A program made the translations under genes and the position numbers. A DNA stretch of 47,259 nt from Mesostigma viride (lineage: Eukaryota; Streptophyta; Mesostigmatophyceae; Mesostigmatales; Mesostigmataceae). Below, one piece after another: positions 21,494 through 30,707 of this stretch. The DNA is taken from positions 37,501 to 84,759 of the forward strand of contig RPFO01001510.1 in assembly GCA_009746045.1 (NCBI GenBank), in the 5' to 3' direction. Positions within the stretch are counted from its first letter, which is position 1, and every line of letters begins with the position of its first letter. The notes under the pieces were generated by a model. That model was given only the letters and a program-made list of their open reading frames with translations. It ran no database searches and was not told the DNA's origin.

Positions 21494-22605
21494 CTGCTCC
21501 TTGTTGTCTTCTTGCTGACTGCCCTTTGAAGGCTGGCCTGCCTGGGACTTGTTGTTGTTCTTCTTGTTGTTGTTGTTATTCTTGTTGCTGCCCTGGCCCT
21601 GGGACTTCTTGAAGCTGGGACACTCCTTCTTGATGTGCCCCCACCCCTTGCACAGGTAGCATTGTATCTTGGACTTGCCCTGGCCACTGCCCCCATTGTC
21701 AGACGCGTTGCCCTGCTTGGGCTGACCACCCACCCGCCTGAACACCGACTTGGAGTGTGACCTCCTGTCAGAATCAGGTGAATGATCTCCCTTGCGCTTG
21801 TGATGGTTGCCCCTACGCCCTCCTTGGCTTCGGTCAGCCTCAGACGTCTTGGAGCCACCCTGGGTACGCCCGCCTGCCTGGGTAGCCTTCACTGCTGGCA
21901 CTCCACCCTCAAACAGCTCCTCTGCCTCGAGTGCTTGTTTAATGATGACCTTGTAGGCCTTCAGGGTAGAGTGTGGGGCACACATGACTTTTAAGGAGCC
22001 ACGTGTCGCCTTATCCAGCCCAGAAACCTTGAGCCAGTTGGTTAGGGCTATGTTATCAGCGACATTAAAGCCGTGAGCCCTGCCCTCCTCAACCATCTTA
22101 CAATAGTTGAGAAAGTTCTGGATCAGGTCCCCCTTGACCTCCCACCCTTGGTACTTGTCCTGCCAATGGATGCCCACTTCTTCCTCTGATCCTCCAGCAG
22201 CTCCTTCAGCTCAGCCACGTACAGTGCCCAGGCCTTATTGGCCTTTTTGCACTCCCTGGTTAGGTCCTTAATCTGGTCAGTACACTTGCCAAAAGTGCTA
22301 CTGCCTATCCAGATTTGATAGTAATTTGTACCACCGTACAAGCTAGGGAACCCTTCCAATCCCTCCACAAACTCTTCAGCCTGCTTAGGCTTGGAGTCTG
22401 AGGTTACAGGCTGCAACTGATTGACAATTAAAAGACCCTGTGTGGTAAGATCAAAGCCATGAATAGCTTGTGCATTATTATTATTGTGAGGAAGGTTGGT
22501 AATCTCTCCGGTAAGCCCCACGTCATCTACGTGAGCGGTTCCACTACCAGCACCCCCATTATTATTCCCACTGGCTGGACCCTTGCTACGGCGTCCCTCA
22601 GCCAT
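21491..22605 (-). CDS. Copia gag with CCHC zinc knuckle (one frame change)
   Basis: The first part, 22605-22123, starts MAEGRRSKGP and contains a segment with FPSLYGGTNYYQIWIGSS. The second part, 22177-21491, carries the gag core (LIQNFLNYCKMVEEG, NIALTNWLKVSG) and a zinc knuckle, CYLCKGWGHIKKEC (C-x2-C-x4-H-x4-C), followed by an asparagine/lysine-rich tail. The two frames overlap by 55 nt, and the second is shifted -1. A frameshift in the middle of gag is not a known expression strategy, so a small indel is the simplest reading. Gag would form the particle and bind the RNA. Confidence 0.78.
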
Positions 22606-22773
22606 CCTGCACTACCAGCTATTCAAAGAACACCTTAACGAAGCAGCAGAAAATATGTACAAAATTTTTGTGTCGCCTCTGCCGCCTGCGCCGGTGTCGC
22701 TGCCGCCCCGCGAATTGCCGCCGAAATTCGACAAAAAAATGTCGACAAGTACTGCAGAAGAAAATTAGGCCGA

Positions 22774-23484
22774 CTAGTAGTCAAGGCCCCTGAAGTCGCA
22801 GTACGTGTATACGAACTCACGATCCTCCATATCCAGCTCCGGACCTGCACCGGTATGAATTAAAACCGGCGTGCTCCCCGCCGCGTAAGTTGCGACGCGC
22901 CGACGCGCGACGAGGCGCAGAGGATGTGTAAAGATCGTCAATAATTCCCACCCCGCGGGAATCCACTCTCGCACAGAGGCGAGAAATGCCACCAGGTTAA
23001 TTAAAACCTGGCGCTCACGACTGCGTACGCCGCGAGTGAGCAGCGATAGCAGCGCGAGATCCTGAAACAAATTTGTTGACACCGCCGGCGCGCCCCCCGT
23101 GCGGAGCGATGCCCAGTTTTGCAGGTTTCTCTGGTAACCGGTGAGTGAAGAGAGGACGTTGTCCAACTCCTCAATGGCAGTCGTGACTTCGGTCACCGAC
23201 CGCAAACCTCCCCGCACCTGGACCGTAAATGTCGATAAAATGTTGCGGATTTGGTCCAATAATGCGCGAACAGCCGGCACCAGTGCTGGCAAATCGGGGT
23301 CCTCGGGGTTATCCCCGAGCAATGCGTGAGCTGCACGCTGCTGACGATGAAGCTCGTCGAGCGAAACTGTAACTTCGTCGAGCAATTGTTGCCACGACGG
23401 CACAGTTGGTCTTGACGAAGAACCAGCCGGCGGAGCGGCTATTTCCTCATCGTCCGGAATCCGAAATTCTTCCGAATTTGGCAT
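22774..23484 (-). CDS. Extra 5' reading frame of the copia element, unknown function
   Basis: 236 codons starting MPNSEEFRIPDD, only 24 bases after the 5' LTR and upstream of gag, in the same direction. The protein is largely helical in appearance, rich in leucine and alanine, with heptad-like stretches (LLDEVTVSLDELHRQQRAAHALL, split by the reader at will) and no zinc finger, membrane segment or catalytic motif that I recognise. A standard copia element has no such gene. It is separated from gag by about 170 bp. It could be an additional structural protein, a captured host exon or the true N-terminal part of gag. Its intact state in a young copy suggests selection. Confidence 0.6.
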   Translation of the reverse strand: MPNSEEFRIPDDEEIAAPPAGSSSRPTVPSWQQLLDEVTVSLDELHRQQRAAHALLGDNPEDPDLPALVPAVRALLDQIRNILSTFTVQVRGGLRSVTEVTTAIEELDNVLSSLTGYQRNLQNWASLRTGGAPAVSTNLFQDLALLSLLTRGVRSRERQVLINLVAFLASVREWIPAGWELLTIFTHPLRLVARRRVATYAAGSTPVLIHTGAGPELDMEDREFVYTYCDFRGLDY

Positions 23485-23508
23485 CTTTTTGACAGAGCGT
23501 GTAATACG

Positions 23509-24149
23509 AGTTGTAATACGAGTTGTAATACGAGTTGTGAGGGTAAGAATGCCACGAATTCCGCCATGGTTCTTGCAGGAAGTTGCCTTTATTAATAATC
23601 AGGAAACACAGACGTAAGTCACGTCACTTCCAAGACTGCACGCAGCACAGACGACAGGGTCGCAGTGCCAAGAGAACGTGCACGCAAGAACTAGCGTCCC
23701 GGTGTGACCAAGTCACTCATATAGCTTGCTAGGGACGCGTCCAAGTATTCAGCTGCACTGTCACAGCTGAACTGTCAATCAATTGATTACACAGACTCTG
23801 GCACGCCTTTGGCGCGCAGATCTATCAATTGTCCATACGGCTAGTCCTGTGGACCTATCCGTACACTAGTCAGCATCAATTGTCTCATAGGTCCTGGCGC
23901 GCTACAGTGCGCCTACCTATCAATTGACCATCAAGTCCTGTACAAGTCCTGTCAACGTCCTGCGGACTATCAAAGTGACACTTGTACATCCTGTGTCCGT
24001 ACGCGCCCACAGTGGCGCGCCGGGTACTGTCGGCACAGCCTAGGAAACGTCATAACTTTTACGTTCCTTAACCAAATGAGGCGTTCAAGGTGCCGTTGGA
24101 AAGAGCGTAACAATCTCTATCCATCTAACGTAAATCCTTTACGTTAACT
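23509..24149 (-). repeat. Copia 5' LTR (right copy)
   Basis: Nearly identical to 16275-16915. A further partial TGTAATACG unit (23500-23508) lies just inside the element, in the place where a primer binding site is expected. CCTGC follows outside at 24150-24154. Confidence 0.92.
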
Positions 24150-24154
24150 CCTGC

Positions 24155-24467
24155 TGCGACACTCCGCAGCAAAGCGGTAGGCACTGCAGCGTGGCACGGA
24201 AATCTTACTCATGGCTTCAGAGTTCCGTACAGGTGCCACGCGCAGGCAAACGCGAAGTATTTTATAGTCTCTCGTCGGCCAAGAACCCAGCTGCGGGGAG
24301 AAAACCGACGAGGGTAATTTCAATTTCTTTTTCACAGTCACGTGACTGTTCAAGCTATGTCAGTCACGCGCCATCTCTAATCGGCCACCGCCAGCCAAAA
24401 GGCTGACGCGATTAGGGCAGCATTAAATTTCTTGTAATCCGCCATACCCATACCCCATACATCCGAT
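24155..24467. other. Interior of TOC-like element 1, right part, no gene
   Basis: It follows the second CCTGC copy (24150-24154). No credible coding frame. Short palindromic patches (GCTGCGACACTCCGCAGC near 24153) are the only structure seen. Confidence 0.6.
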
Positions 24468-24723
24468 GACAAGAAAAAAAGACCTAGAACATCGTGCAAA
24501 TGGCACTTTAGGGCGGCGTAGCCCGGGCTCGCCTCATGAGCCGTCAGCAACAGTAACTTAATTGCTACTTAACTTAACGAACTAGAAATGGCCATACAAA
24601 ACTGGCCAACTAATTCTAACTCATGGAACCGGTCCAGCCCAAGGCCCACCGTCCCGTAGTACCACTCACATAGCGGCGTTCATTCTCATCTGTTATAAAG
24701 AAACTACGTTCAGAGAACACCGA
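24468..24723. repeat. TOC-like element 1: distal Y repeat
   Basis: A 256-bp copy of 15207-15462 that appears identical by eye. It forms the right end of the element and abuts the resumed gypsy LTR. Confidence 0.9.
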
Positions 24724-24851
24724 CTGCAGATCTCAGCAGGCCCAATATCCGTCAGACGTCGAAGCCTCCTAACTTCCCAAATAATTGTCCTAAAGAACTC
24801 ATAATAAGATCAACAGTAGGAAAACTTTGGATGTAACATTTGGTTGTTACA
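24724..24851 (-). repeat. Gypsy 5' LTR, second part
   Basis: It resumes with CTGCAGATCTCAG, against CTACAGATCTCAG in the uninterrupted left LTR, and ends GGTTGTTACA. Together with 14479-15048 it makes a complete LTR of 698 bp. Confidence 0.88.
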
Positions 24852-25681
24852 CTGGCGAGCTCATAAACGCTTGTCTTGGCTCTTCAGCCTGCTGGAAAAC
24901 AAGGTGTGAAGTTGTAGGGAAGGTGAGTATGTGTGATATAGTTATCTCCTTCCTATATGTTTTGCTTCCATTAAACATGGCTGGGGCTTCCTAGATGATA
25001 AGGATCAGGTGCTTATTATGACAATATTAAAGGATGGCCCTTTTATCCTTTAGCATCATGACTGGGTATTAGCTATGAGGTGATTCCCGCAAGTGGTCAT
25101 GCCTGCTTGCGTAATGATTTAAGAGTCGGTGGATGTCTTCTTCGAGCATCTAGCATTTGCTTTACGTGCTTCTGCCCAATTTGCAGGGGGCAAGCTTAGG
25201 AATGTGCTTATGGTGTCCCTCATGCCACAGTGTACCAAGCATGCAGGGTGGCAGCTATAACATGATGTACTAAGGGCAAACTAGCTCAGAATGACCTGGG
25301 ATTTTGTGGCAAGCTTTTTAACATCATAAATGAATTAATTTGACTTGGTTTGGCCCAGTTGGTGGTGGGCTAGGGTGTAATAGCTCTGTTGTTTGTGCTC
25401 ATAACCGGGATTTTCTGTCATTTTTTTTTTGCATGTTTACACCAATCAACATGAGTAAACGTGCTCAGAATGAGCTCAAACTTTGTGAGAGTGAAATTCC
25501 CACCCTAGGCCTAGTATAAATATCATCATGCACTGGAATTTTTGCATGTGTCTACTATTTGATTTATTTTTTTAGGACAAAAAAAAAACGTGTTTTGGGC
25601 TAAACCCTATCAAATAGTCTAAACGTGCTTATTTTGTGGTCCTGAGTAGCCAGATTTATTTGCAAGGGTGGGGATTTTAGG
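24852..25681. other. Spacer between the gypsy LTR and the second TOC-like element, no gene
   Basis: A/T-rich sequence with a weakly repeated motif (CTCAGAATGA near 25285 and 25463) and several T or A runs. No gene or RNA was recognised. Confidence 0.5.
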
Positions 25682-26370
25682 AAAACAATGAGTGGAGCAC
25701 ATACAAAAGGCAGGCCACATCCCGGCCGCCGATGCTCATGGGAACACTTATTGCTTGGCAAAGGCTAGCCTTACCCCCAAACACGCAGGGAGGGTGGGCG
25801 GGAAAAGAAAAGAGGCCGACCTTAGCTAGGTGGGTTTGTTTTTGTCCTTTTTTTCGTGTCATGCGGCCTTGGCCCGGACGGCATTTTTTCGCCACGCAAA
25901 TGTTGCGTCTGAACAAATGACGCAATGTGGCGTTCTAATTGCCGGCAGCTTACGTAAGGCTGCCGGGGCTATTAGGTCACATACTGCGTGAGAGAAAGAA
26001 TCTAGATCTAGTTAATCACTACGCCATGAGCCAAGAAACCTAGACAGCGGCAGGTTTATATCTCAACGTAGCTCCTGCCACCTGGCCAAGAAAAACTGGC
26101 CAAAGCTTTGGCCACGACTGATCCGGATCAGGCCGCACCGGCCTCAAAAGGTATGTCACGTGAACCCAATAACCTAGCTATAGCGGCTACCCTTCCATCT
26201 CACTATAAAGAAACTATGTTCAGAGAACCACGATTCTATTAACCGTGGAACTCCAGGGTAACCAGACTCTTTATTAAAACAATGAGTGGAGCACATACAA
26301 AAGGCAGGCCACATCCCGGCCGCCGATGCTCATGGGAACACTTATTGCTTGGCAAAGGCTAGCCTTACCC
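25682..26370. repeat. TOC-like element 2: A-B-A repeat cluster
   Basis: The A block starts TTCTATTAACCG at 26234 in the inner copy. The outer copy (25682-25776) lacks the first 42 bp. The B block (25802-26233) ends with TATAAAGAAACTATG and GAACCACGA. The B-to-A junction closely matches that of TOC-like element 1. Confidence 0.88.
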
Positions 26371-26442
26371 TTATATCCCTCCCTGGCGATCCATGCCAGG
26401 GGCAAAGAACCTAGCATAATGACAGAGAAATGAACAACCAAA

Positions 26443-29400
26443 TTAGGTGGAGGGCAATTTCAAAATAGCCCGCCAGGCCCGAGGGGGGCAGGCGGCCATG
26501 GCCCGAAGAATAACCTCAGGCAGCTGCACCTCCAAACTGCGGTGCAAGCCCACATAATGGGCAACCGTGGAGCTGCTAAGCCAGCGCCCCCGGCCCTGGA
26601 TGTCCCCCATGCTGCGACCCGCGAGGAAATCGTGAGTGGCACCTCCATGCCGCAGCCCGTGAATGGTGAAAATCTGGGCGACCCCCAAGGCCTGACTCGC
26701 AGCCTGCCAAATGCGCCGGAATTGCGGGTAGGTGAAAGGGAACACGGCCTCCCAAGCGTGCTTACCCGCGATGCAGTGACGGAGGATGGTTTCAGACATC
26801 ACATCTTCTACCACCACTGACTGAGTCTTGCCCTTAGAGGTCTTGGTAGACCTCAGCAGTAGGGCGCCCCGTTGAGCCGGCCCAAGCCGAACGTCAGGCT
26901 GGAGGCGCACATGGCCAACACGGAGGTTCAGCGCCTCCGAGATTCGCAGGTAATGGCGGAACACGATGACAACCAGCAGGCCCGCAAGGCGCTGACCTTG
27001 CATGACCATCGTGCTGGCAAGTGCAAACGCCGCCTCCCATGGAATGGGAGGAGGGGCACGGGGGGGCACAAGTGTTTTCCACCCAGCGAGGACGCCACGG
27101 GCCAAGTCCCACCGCTTCACCATACCGGGATAATAAAGTTGCAACCCCATCAAGGCATTGACACACACTTGGCGGCTGTACCCCCGAAAATGAGCCCAGG
27201 CGACATACGCACAAAATGTCTCCTCAAGGGTGTCAGCTCGTGACGATGACCCGTCCGCCCGCCCACCAGCCTCCCACCAAGTCAAGAGGGAATCAAGACC
27301 ACGACGGTAGGCCAGCAAAGTAGCCGGCTTTACTTTCCCCTCTAGCAATGGAAGGTAGCTAACAGGTGCAGGGGGCCCCGGGTTAGGATGGATGCCTTCC
27401 GCGGTCAGGTCGCGCACCCAGCCTGCCAAGAAAGTCGCCATGGATTGGCCGCGAGAAACGCCATCGGCTGGTTGAAGTGCACTCGGCGTCCACACCCACT
27501 GGGAACGACTCCCCGTGGCGAGGGTCAGCGCGCACAAGCGGCGGCACTGCTTGTTGAGCTTGTGGGATGAGGACCGCCCCTTAGCCAAGCAGCCCAACGC
27601 CGCGGTGGAGTCCACCAACCTCACCACCCGCTTGCCTCGGTTTGCCAAGCTGCGCGCACTCCTCTCCACGCCCTTCACTGCAGCCCGCACCTCCTTCTCG
27701 TTGATGTGCATCCCCGGATCCCGCCAACGACTCCGGACCCCAACCCGCCATTGCTGGCTAGTGATTGCTTGTTGCGCCCGCGCGCTCAGTGGCCTAGGGC
27801 CAGCGTAGGCCACCTCACTTGGTATGAGCAAAGTCGGGTACCCCCGCACCTCTCGTGCCCTCGCCAGCTCCGTCACATCGCCCGGCTCCATGGTTGCGTA
27901 CACGACACCTTGCCCGTAGGTGGACGCGTCAGATGCAACCACCTCACGGGCCAAAGGTGCGCTTCGGTCAACCCTTAGCATGGGAGCCAAGGCCAGGGCA
28001 CACTCTAACTCCTCCCGCACCCCGGCCCACAGCACCCAGGATCGCTGCCCCCACCCTTGCAGGCTGATGAATTTGAAACATTGCTGCCAAATGGACAAGC
28101 AGCTGCGGCTTAACATCTGCAGCCACAACCACCGCCCCAAGACGGCAGCCAGCCCCTCGGCCGTAGCTCGGCCTCGAGTGAGTATAGCCTGCGTGTGGGC
28201 GATCACAAGGTTGAGCTGCTTGACCGTTGGTTCCAGCACGCCGTTCCGTCGGTGCACCACCCCTAGGGCTTCTAGCTCGTCCCCTTCCAGGCTCGCCATC
28301 TTAGTCTTCTCCTTAGACGGCACAAGGTTGTTAGGGAGGTAGCCTTCCTCAATAGCGCGCGTGATGAGCTGGTTCACCGCCTCGCAGGTCCGCCCGTTGC
28401 TGGCCACCAAGTCATCAATAGTGATGGACAGCATGGGGGCAGGGGGGTTTTCCAGGTCAATCTGAAGCTCCCCGGCGCGCTCCTCCTTGTACTCGATGGC
28501 CAAGCGCAGTGGCTGGCCACACTCGTCGCGCACCAAGGTGAGCTCACCTGCGCTTGAGAGGTAGTTGACCTGGCGCCTCGGATCCAGGGCACCGGTCATG
28601 TAGAGCACCATCTCATGGATGGCCTCCCCCAGCGCCACCGCATGGGAATGTCCCATGGCCAGCACCTTGAGCACGGGCCACACCTTCCGCCTGGGCCCTG
28701 CCAGACCTACGCTAGTCGACCACACACTAGGAAGCCCTTGGTAGTCCCACCACCACTCGGGCACCTCGATGGAATAGTAGTATGACACGAGGTCGCTCTT
28801 GGCGCAGTAGCACCAGCCTTTGATGTAGACCTCCACGAGGATGCCCAGGTGGGGTAGCAGGATCTTGGGGGGGTCCACCCACAGCAGGTTGCCCAGCTTC
28901 CTGTTGACGATGAACCGAAGCTCACCCACCCCCTTGGCCACTCCAAAGCAGCCATCCACCCACTTGGGCCGCCTCTCCCGGAACGCCACCATGCCCACGC
29001 CCGCTGCCCGGCTCATGAGCTTGCCCCATTCAGCCATGGAGCATCCCCGGCTGGGCTTGGGCACATTCCAATACTTTGCGCTCGCCACGACCGCTGGCTT
29101 GATGCAGTTCTCTTCGCTGGCATATATCTCCCGCCAGCTCGGCCGCATAGCCAACAGGTCGAGCAGCCGTGCCTTCCCCGCCACCTCCGCCTTTGGTAGA
29201 CTCACCGCGTCCGCGCGCAGTTGTTCATACTTATTCTGCTTCCCATATATTGCATCAGCACCTTCTTGCTCCTGGCCTGTCGCAACGCCCCCTACGCGGC
29301 GACTGTGCCAGGTGCAGTGCCTCTTGACCCTCGCAAGGGCCTCCTCCCTCCCCTTAGAGCACGCCCCTCTAGGGTTAGGAGGAGGGTCTTGCCCCCCTCC

Positions 29401-29886
29401 CCACAGCCAATTAAGCCAACGCACTACCTTGCATTGCAGTGTGTACTCGCGGTGGCGGCGCGTGGCACGCTGTCGCCGGCGTGCCGATCTCACCCTGCCC
29501 CACGCGGTGTACGCTGGCCTAAGTGGGTATGGCAGCGGGAAAAGGGAGCGGTCCCGCTGGGATTCTATTTCCCTACTTGTTGAGCCTTGCTGAGCTTGTC
29601 CAAGAGGATGGCAGTTTGGAGAGCTGCCTTGACAGCCGGGGTGGCTGACAGTGCAGCCTCCTCCCCCAATGGCAGGAGGTGGCTGGCCACCTTCCACCCC
29701 CCCCCTCCTTGCCCTTCCACCTGCAGCAAGGCCGCCACCACCCTCATTAGGTACTCCATGCCCACAAGCTCCCCGGCTGCTGAGCCCAGCTCCTTGAGAA
29801 GGGTGTCCATGGCCAATGCAATGTTCATGACAATTTTCCTGTTCTCCATGTTCCGCCAATTTCCAGGCTTTACCGTCATGACCCAC
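26443..29886 (-). CDS. RT / RNase H / tyrosine recombinase polyprotein of TOC-like element 2
   Basis: The open frame is 1147 codons; the first ~108 overlap the gag-like gene in the -1 frame and the true start is unclear. RT: palm Asp in YCAKSDLVSYYYSI (D365) and catalytic pair in LSITIDDLVAS (D491, D492), with TIDD in place of the usual YxDD. RNase H: ASDAST (D653), INEKEV (E730), LVDSTAAL (D759), LQPADGVSRG (D808). A 2A-like EGIHPNPGP lies at 829-838. Tyrosine recombinase: YLRISEALNL (R981), RSTKTSKGK (lysine), IHGLRHGGAT (H1076, R1079), RGRGRWLSSS and AHY (Y1111), so the R-K-H-R-Y set is complete. All domains are intact, so activity is plausible. The enzyme copies element RNA and joins the circular DNA to the chromosome. 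Confidence 0.9.
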   Translation of the reverse strand: MGHDGKAWKLAEHGEQENCHEHCIGHGHPSQGAGLSSRGACGHGVPNEGGGGLAAGGRARRGGVEGGQPPPAIGGGGCTVSHPGCQGSSPNCHPLGQAQQGSTSREIESQRDRSLFPLPYPLRPAYTAWGRVRSARRRQRATRRHREYTLQCKVVRWLNWLWGGGQDPPPNPRGACSKGREEALARVKRHCTWHSRRVGGVATGQEQEGADAIYGKQNKYEQLRADAVSLPKAEVAGKARLLDLLAMRPSWREIYASEENCIKPAVVASAKYWNVPKPSRGCSMAEWGKLMSRAAGVGMVAFRERRPKWVDGCFGVAKGVGELRFIVNRKLGNLLWVDPPKILLPHLGILVEVYIKGWCYCAKSDLVSYYYSIEVPEWWWDYQGLPSVWSTSVGLAGPRRKVWPVLKVLAMGHSHAVALGEAIHEMVLYMTGALDPRRQVNYLSSAGELTLVRDECGQPLRLAIEYKEERAGELQIDLENPPAPMLSITIDDLVASNGRTCEAVNQLITRAIEEGYLPNNLVPSKEKTKMASLEGDELEALGVVHRRNGVLEPTVKQLNLVIAHTQAILTRGRATAEGLAAVLGRWLWLQMLSRSCLSIWQQCFKFISLQGWGQRSWVLWAGVREELECALALAPMLRVDRSAPLAREVVASDASTYGQGVVYATMEPGDVTELARAREVRGYPTLLIPSEVAYAGPRPLSARAQQAITSQQWRVGVRSRWRDPGMHINEKEVRAAVKGVERSARSLANRGKRVVRLVDSTAALGCLAKGRSSSHKLNKQCRRLCALTLATGSRSQWVWTPSALQPADGVSRGQSMATFLAGWVRDLTAEGIHPNPGPPAPVSYLPLLEGKVKPATLLAYRRGLDSLLTWWEAGGRADGSSSRADTLEETFCAYVAWAHFRGYSRQVCVNALMGLQLYYPGMVKRWDLARGVLAGWKTLVPPRAPPPIPWEAAFALASTMVMQGQRLAGLLVVIVFRHYLRISEALNLRVGHVRLQPDVRLGPAQRGALLLRSTKTSKGKTQSVVVEDVMSETILRHCIAGKHAWEAVFPFTYPQFRRIWQAASQALGVAQIFTIHGLRHGGATHDFLAGRSMGDIQGRGRWLSSSTVAHYVGLHRSLEVQLPEVILRAMAACPPRAWRAILKLPST

Positions 29887-30620
29887 GACCGGATTCCCAT
29901 CCCATTGTCGCTGGCGTCCTCCAACACCCCCGGCAGCACCCGCTCCGAAACCCGATATTTCACGCTCTTGGCTCGGCTTGGCAGCGCCACCCCTTTCGAG
30001 GCCTTGAAGTGGCTTCCCGCCCCCTCCATTCCTCCCAGCGCTGCCTTCAAACCTTGCATGAATTTCTCGGCTGCGACCTCCCCCTCCTCGTCCTCCTCGT
30101 CGTCCTGATTTTCGGTTTCCGGAGGTGCCCCAACGAATGTCGCCAACCTCGCCCTCATTTCCTTTCCGACAGCCCCCCCACCTGCCGAAACCTTGGCCGC
30201 GCCTTTCGGCTTGGCCATTTTTCGCTGCGCAGGTGTCGTTGGTGGCAGCGCCTGATCCTCCTCCTCGTCCGCCGCGAGATCTGCCACGGCCAGCAGTTTT
30301 GCCACCAACGTTCCGTTTGGGTCACGTGCGTCCAACACGTCGCCAACATCAACGTGATCGGCCAGCAACTGCACGACAGACTTCAGCTGGCTCGAGCTCC
30401 ACGAGCTGGCGTCCGTCACCCAGTCCTCGGCACCGAAGACCTGCTCGACTGCCCCCACCGCCTCTGCGGGGCTGATGCACTTGGCGAGCAGAGTGGCGAG
30501 CTGCTTCTTTTTGGCGCTGAAGGCGACTGGCGCGTGACTGGCGGCAGCAGCCCGCGGTGTGGGCGTCCCGTCCTCCCCGCGCGCTGCCTGCCCTCCTGTA
30601 GCTTTGCGCCCCTTCGGCAT
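29565..30620 (-). CDS. Gag-like ORF1 of TOC-like element 2
   Basis: 351 codons from ATG at 30620. A basic, alanine-rich N-terminus is followed by acidic stretches (around ENQDDEEDEEGE) and a folded-looking C-terminal half with tryptophans (GIRSWVMTVKPGNWRNMENRK). No zinc knuckle is present. Its position ahead of the RT gene and its composition fit the poorly conserved Gag proteins of DIRS-order elements. It overlaps the downstream frame by 322 nt, and that frame is -1 relative to it, so ribosomal frameshifting or re-initiation could link them; I found no slippery heptamer in the correct phase. Confidence 0.7.
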   Translation of the reverse strand: MPKGRKATGGQAARGEDGTPTPRAAAASHAPVAFSAKKKQLATLLAKCISPAEAVGAVEQVFGAEDWVTDASSWSSSQLKSVVQLLADHVDVGDVLDARDPNGTLVAKLLAVADLAADEEEDQALPPTTPAQRKMAKPKGAAKVSAGGGAVGKEMRARLATFVGAPPETENQDDEEDEEGEVAAEKFMQGLKAALGGMEGAGSHFKASKGVALPSRAKSVKYRVSERVLPGVLEDASDNGMGIRSWVMTVKPGNWRNMENRKIVMNIALAMDTLLKELGSAAGELVGMEYLMRVVAALLQVEGQGGGGWKVASHLLPLGEEAALSATPAVKAALQTAILLDKLSKAQQVGK

Positions 30621-30707
30621 TGCTGCTCAGGGCCAAAAATGGCTCCGACAGTACAGGTTCGTCAAACCAGAGGTTCGTTTCCCCTGGCTTGCTGTCGCCG
30701 CCCTCGT

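Larger units (their letters stand above)
16275..24149 (-). mobile_element. Young Ty1/copia-type LTR retrotransposon with unusual pol order
   Basis: Two 641-bp LTRs (16275-16915 and 23509-24149) start AGTTGT and end GTTAACT, making short AGTT/AACT inverted ends. They are flanked by an exact 5-bp duplication, CCTGC. I counted about three differences between them, so the insertion is recent. Minus-strand genes run: an extra 5' frame (23484-22774), gag (22605-21491), UGA, pol with integrase, protease-like, RT and RNase H. The RT and RNase H are of Ty1/copia type, but the protease-like domain lies between integrase and RT rather than before integrase. Frame changes occur in gag and before RNase H, the latter in a C-run. 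Confidence 0.9.
15049..24723. mobile_element. Non-autonomous TOC/PAT-like element with split direct repeats, host to a copia insertion
   Basis: Comparison with the uninterrupted left LTR shows this block was inserted cleanly after AATAAATT, with no target duplication. Its ends have the split-direct-repeat plan of PAT/TOC/Ngaro-type tyrosine-recombinase retroelements: X (15049-15172), Y (15207-15462), X again (15463-15586), interior, Y again (24468-24723). The inner Y-to-X junction reads ACCGA then TTCTATT, matching the outer ends joined together, as expected from a circular intermediate. After removing the nested copia element the interior is only about 1 kb and has no coding frame. The element is therefore presumably mobilised in trans, perhaps by relatives of the one at 25682-31139, which shares the junction motif. 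Confidence 0.82.
6071..24851 (-). mobile_element. Ty3/gypsy chromovirus, decayed and split by nested insertions
   Basis: Long terminal repeats lie at 6071-6640 (truncated) and 14479-15048 plus 24724-24851 (interrupted). Internal parts on the minus strand follow the Ty3/gypsy order gag, protease, RT, RNase H, integrase, chromodomain. A primer binding site sits beside the right LTR and a purine tract beside the left LTR. The intact LTR begins TGTAAC and ends GTTACA. The LTR copies differ by several substitutions and small indels and the frames carry many shifts, so this is the oldest element of the nest. Chromodomain elements (chromoviruses) target heterochromatin, which fits a repeat-rich site. 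Confidence 0.9.

Noticed and set aside
21346-21858. 170-codon minus-strand frame inside gag
   Set aside because: It overlaps the zinc-knuckle region of gag in another frame and is a low-complexity shadow.
25860-25910. TTTTTTCGCCACGC in the TOC repeat as a relative of the viral hairpin arm
   Set aside because: Only about 10 bases match and there is no palindrome; probably chance.
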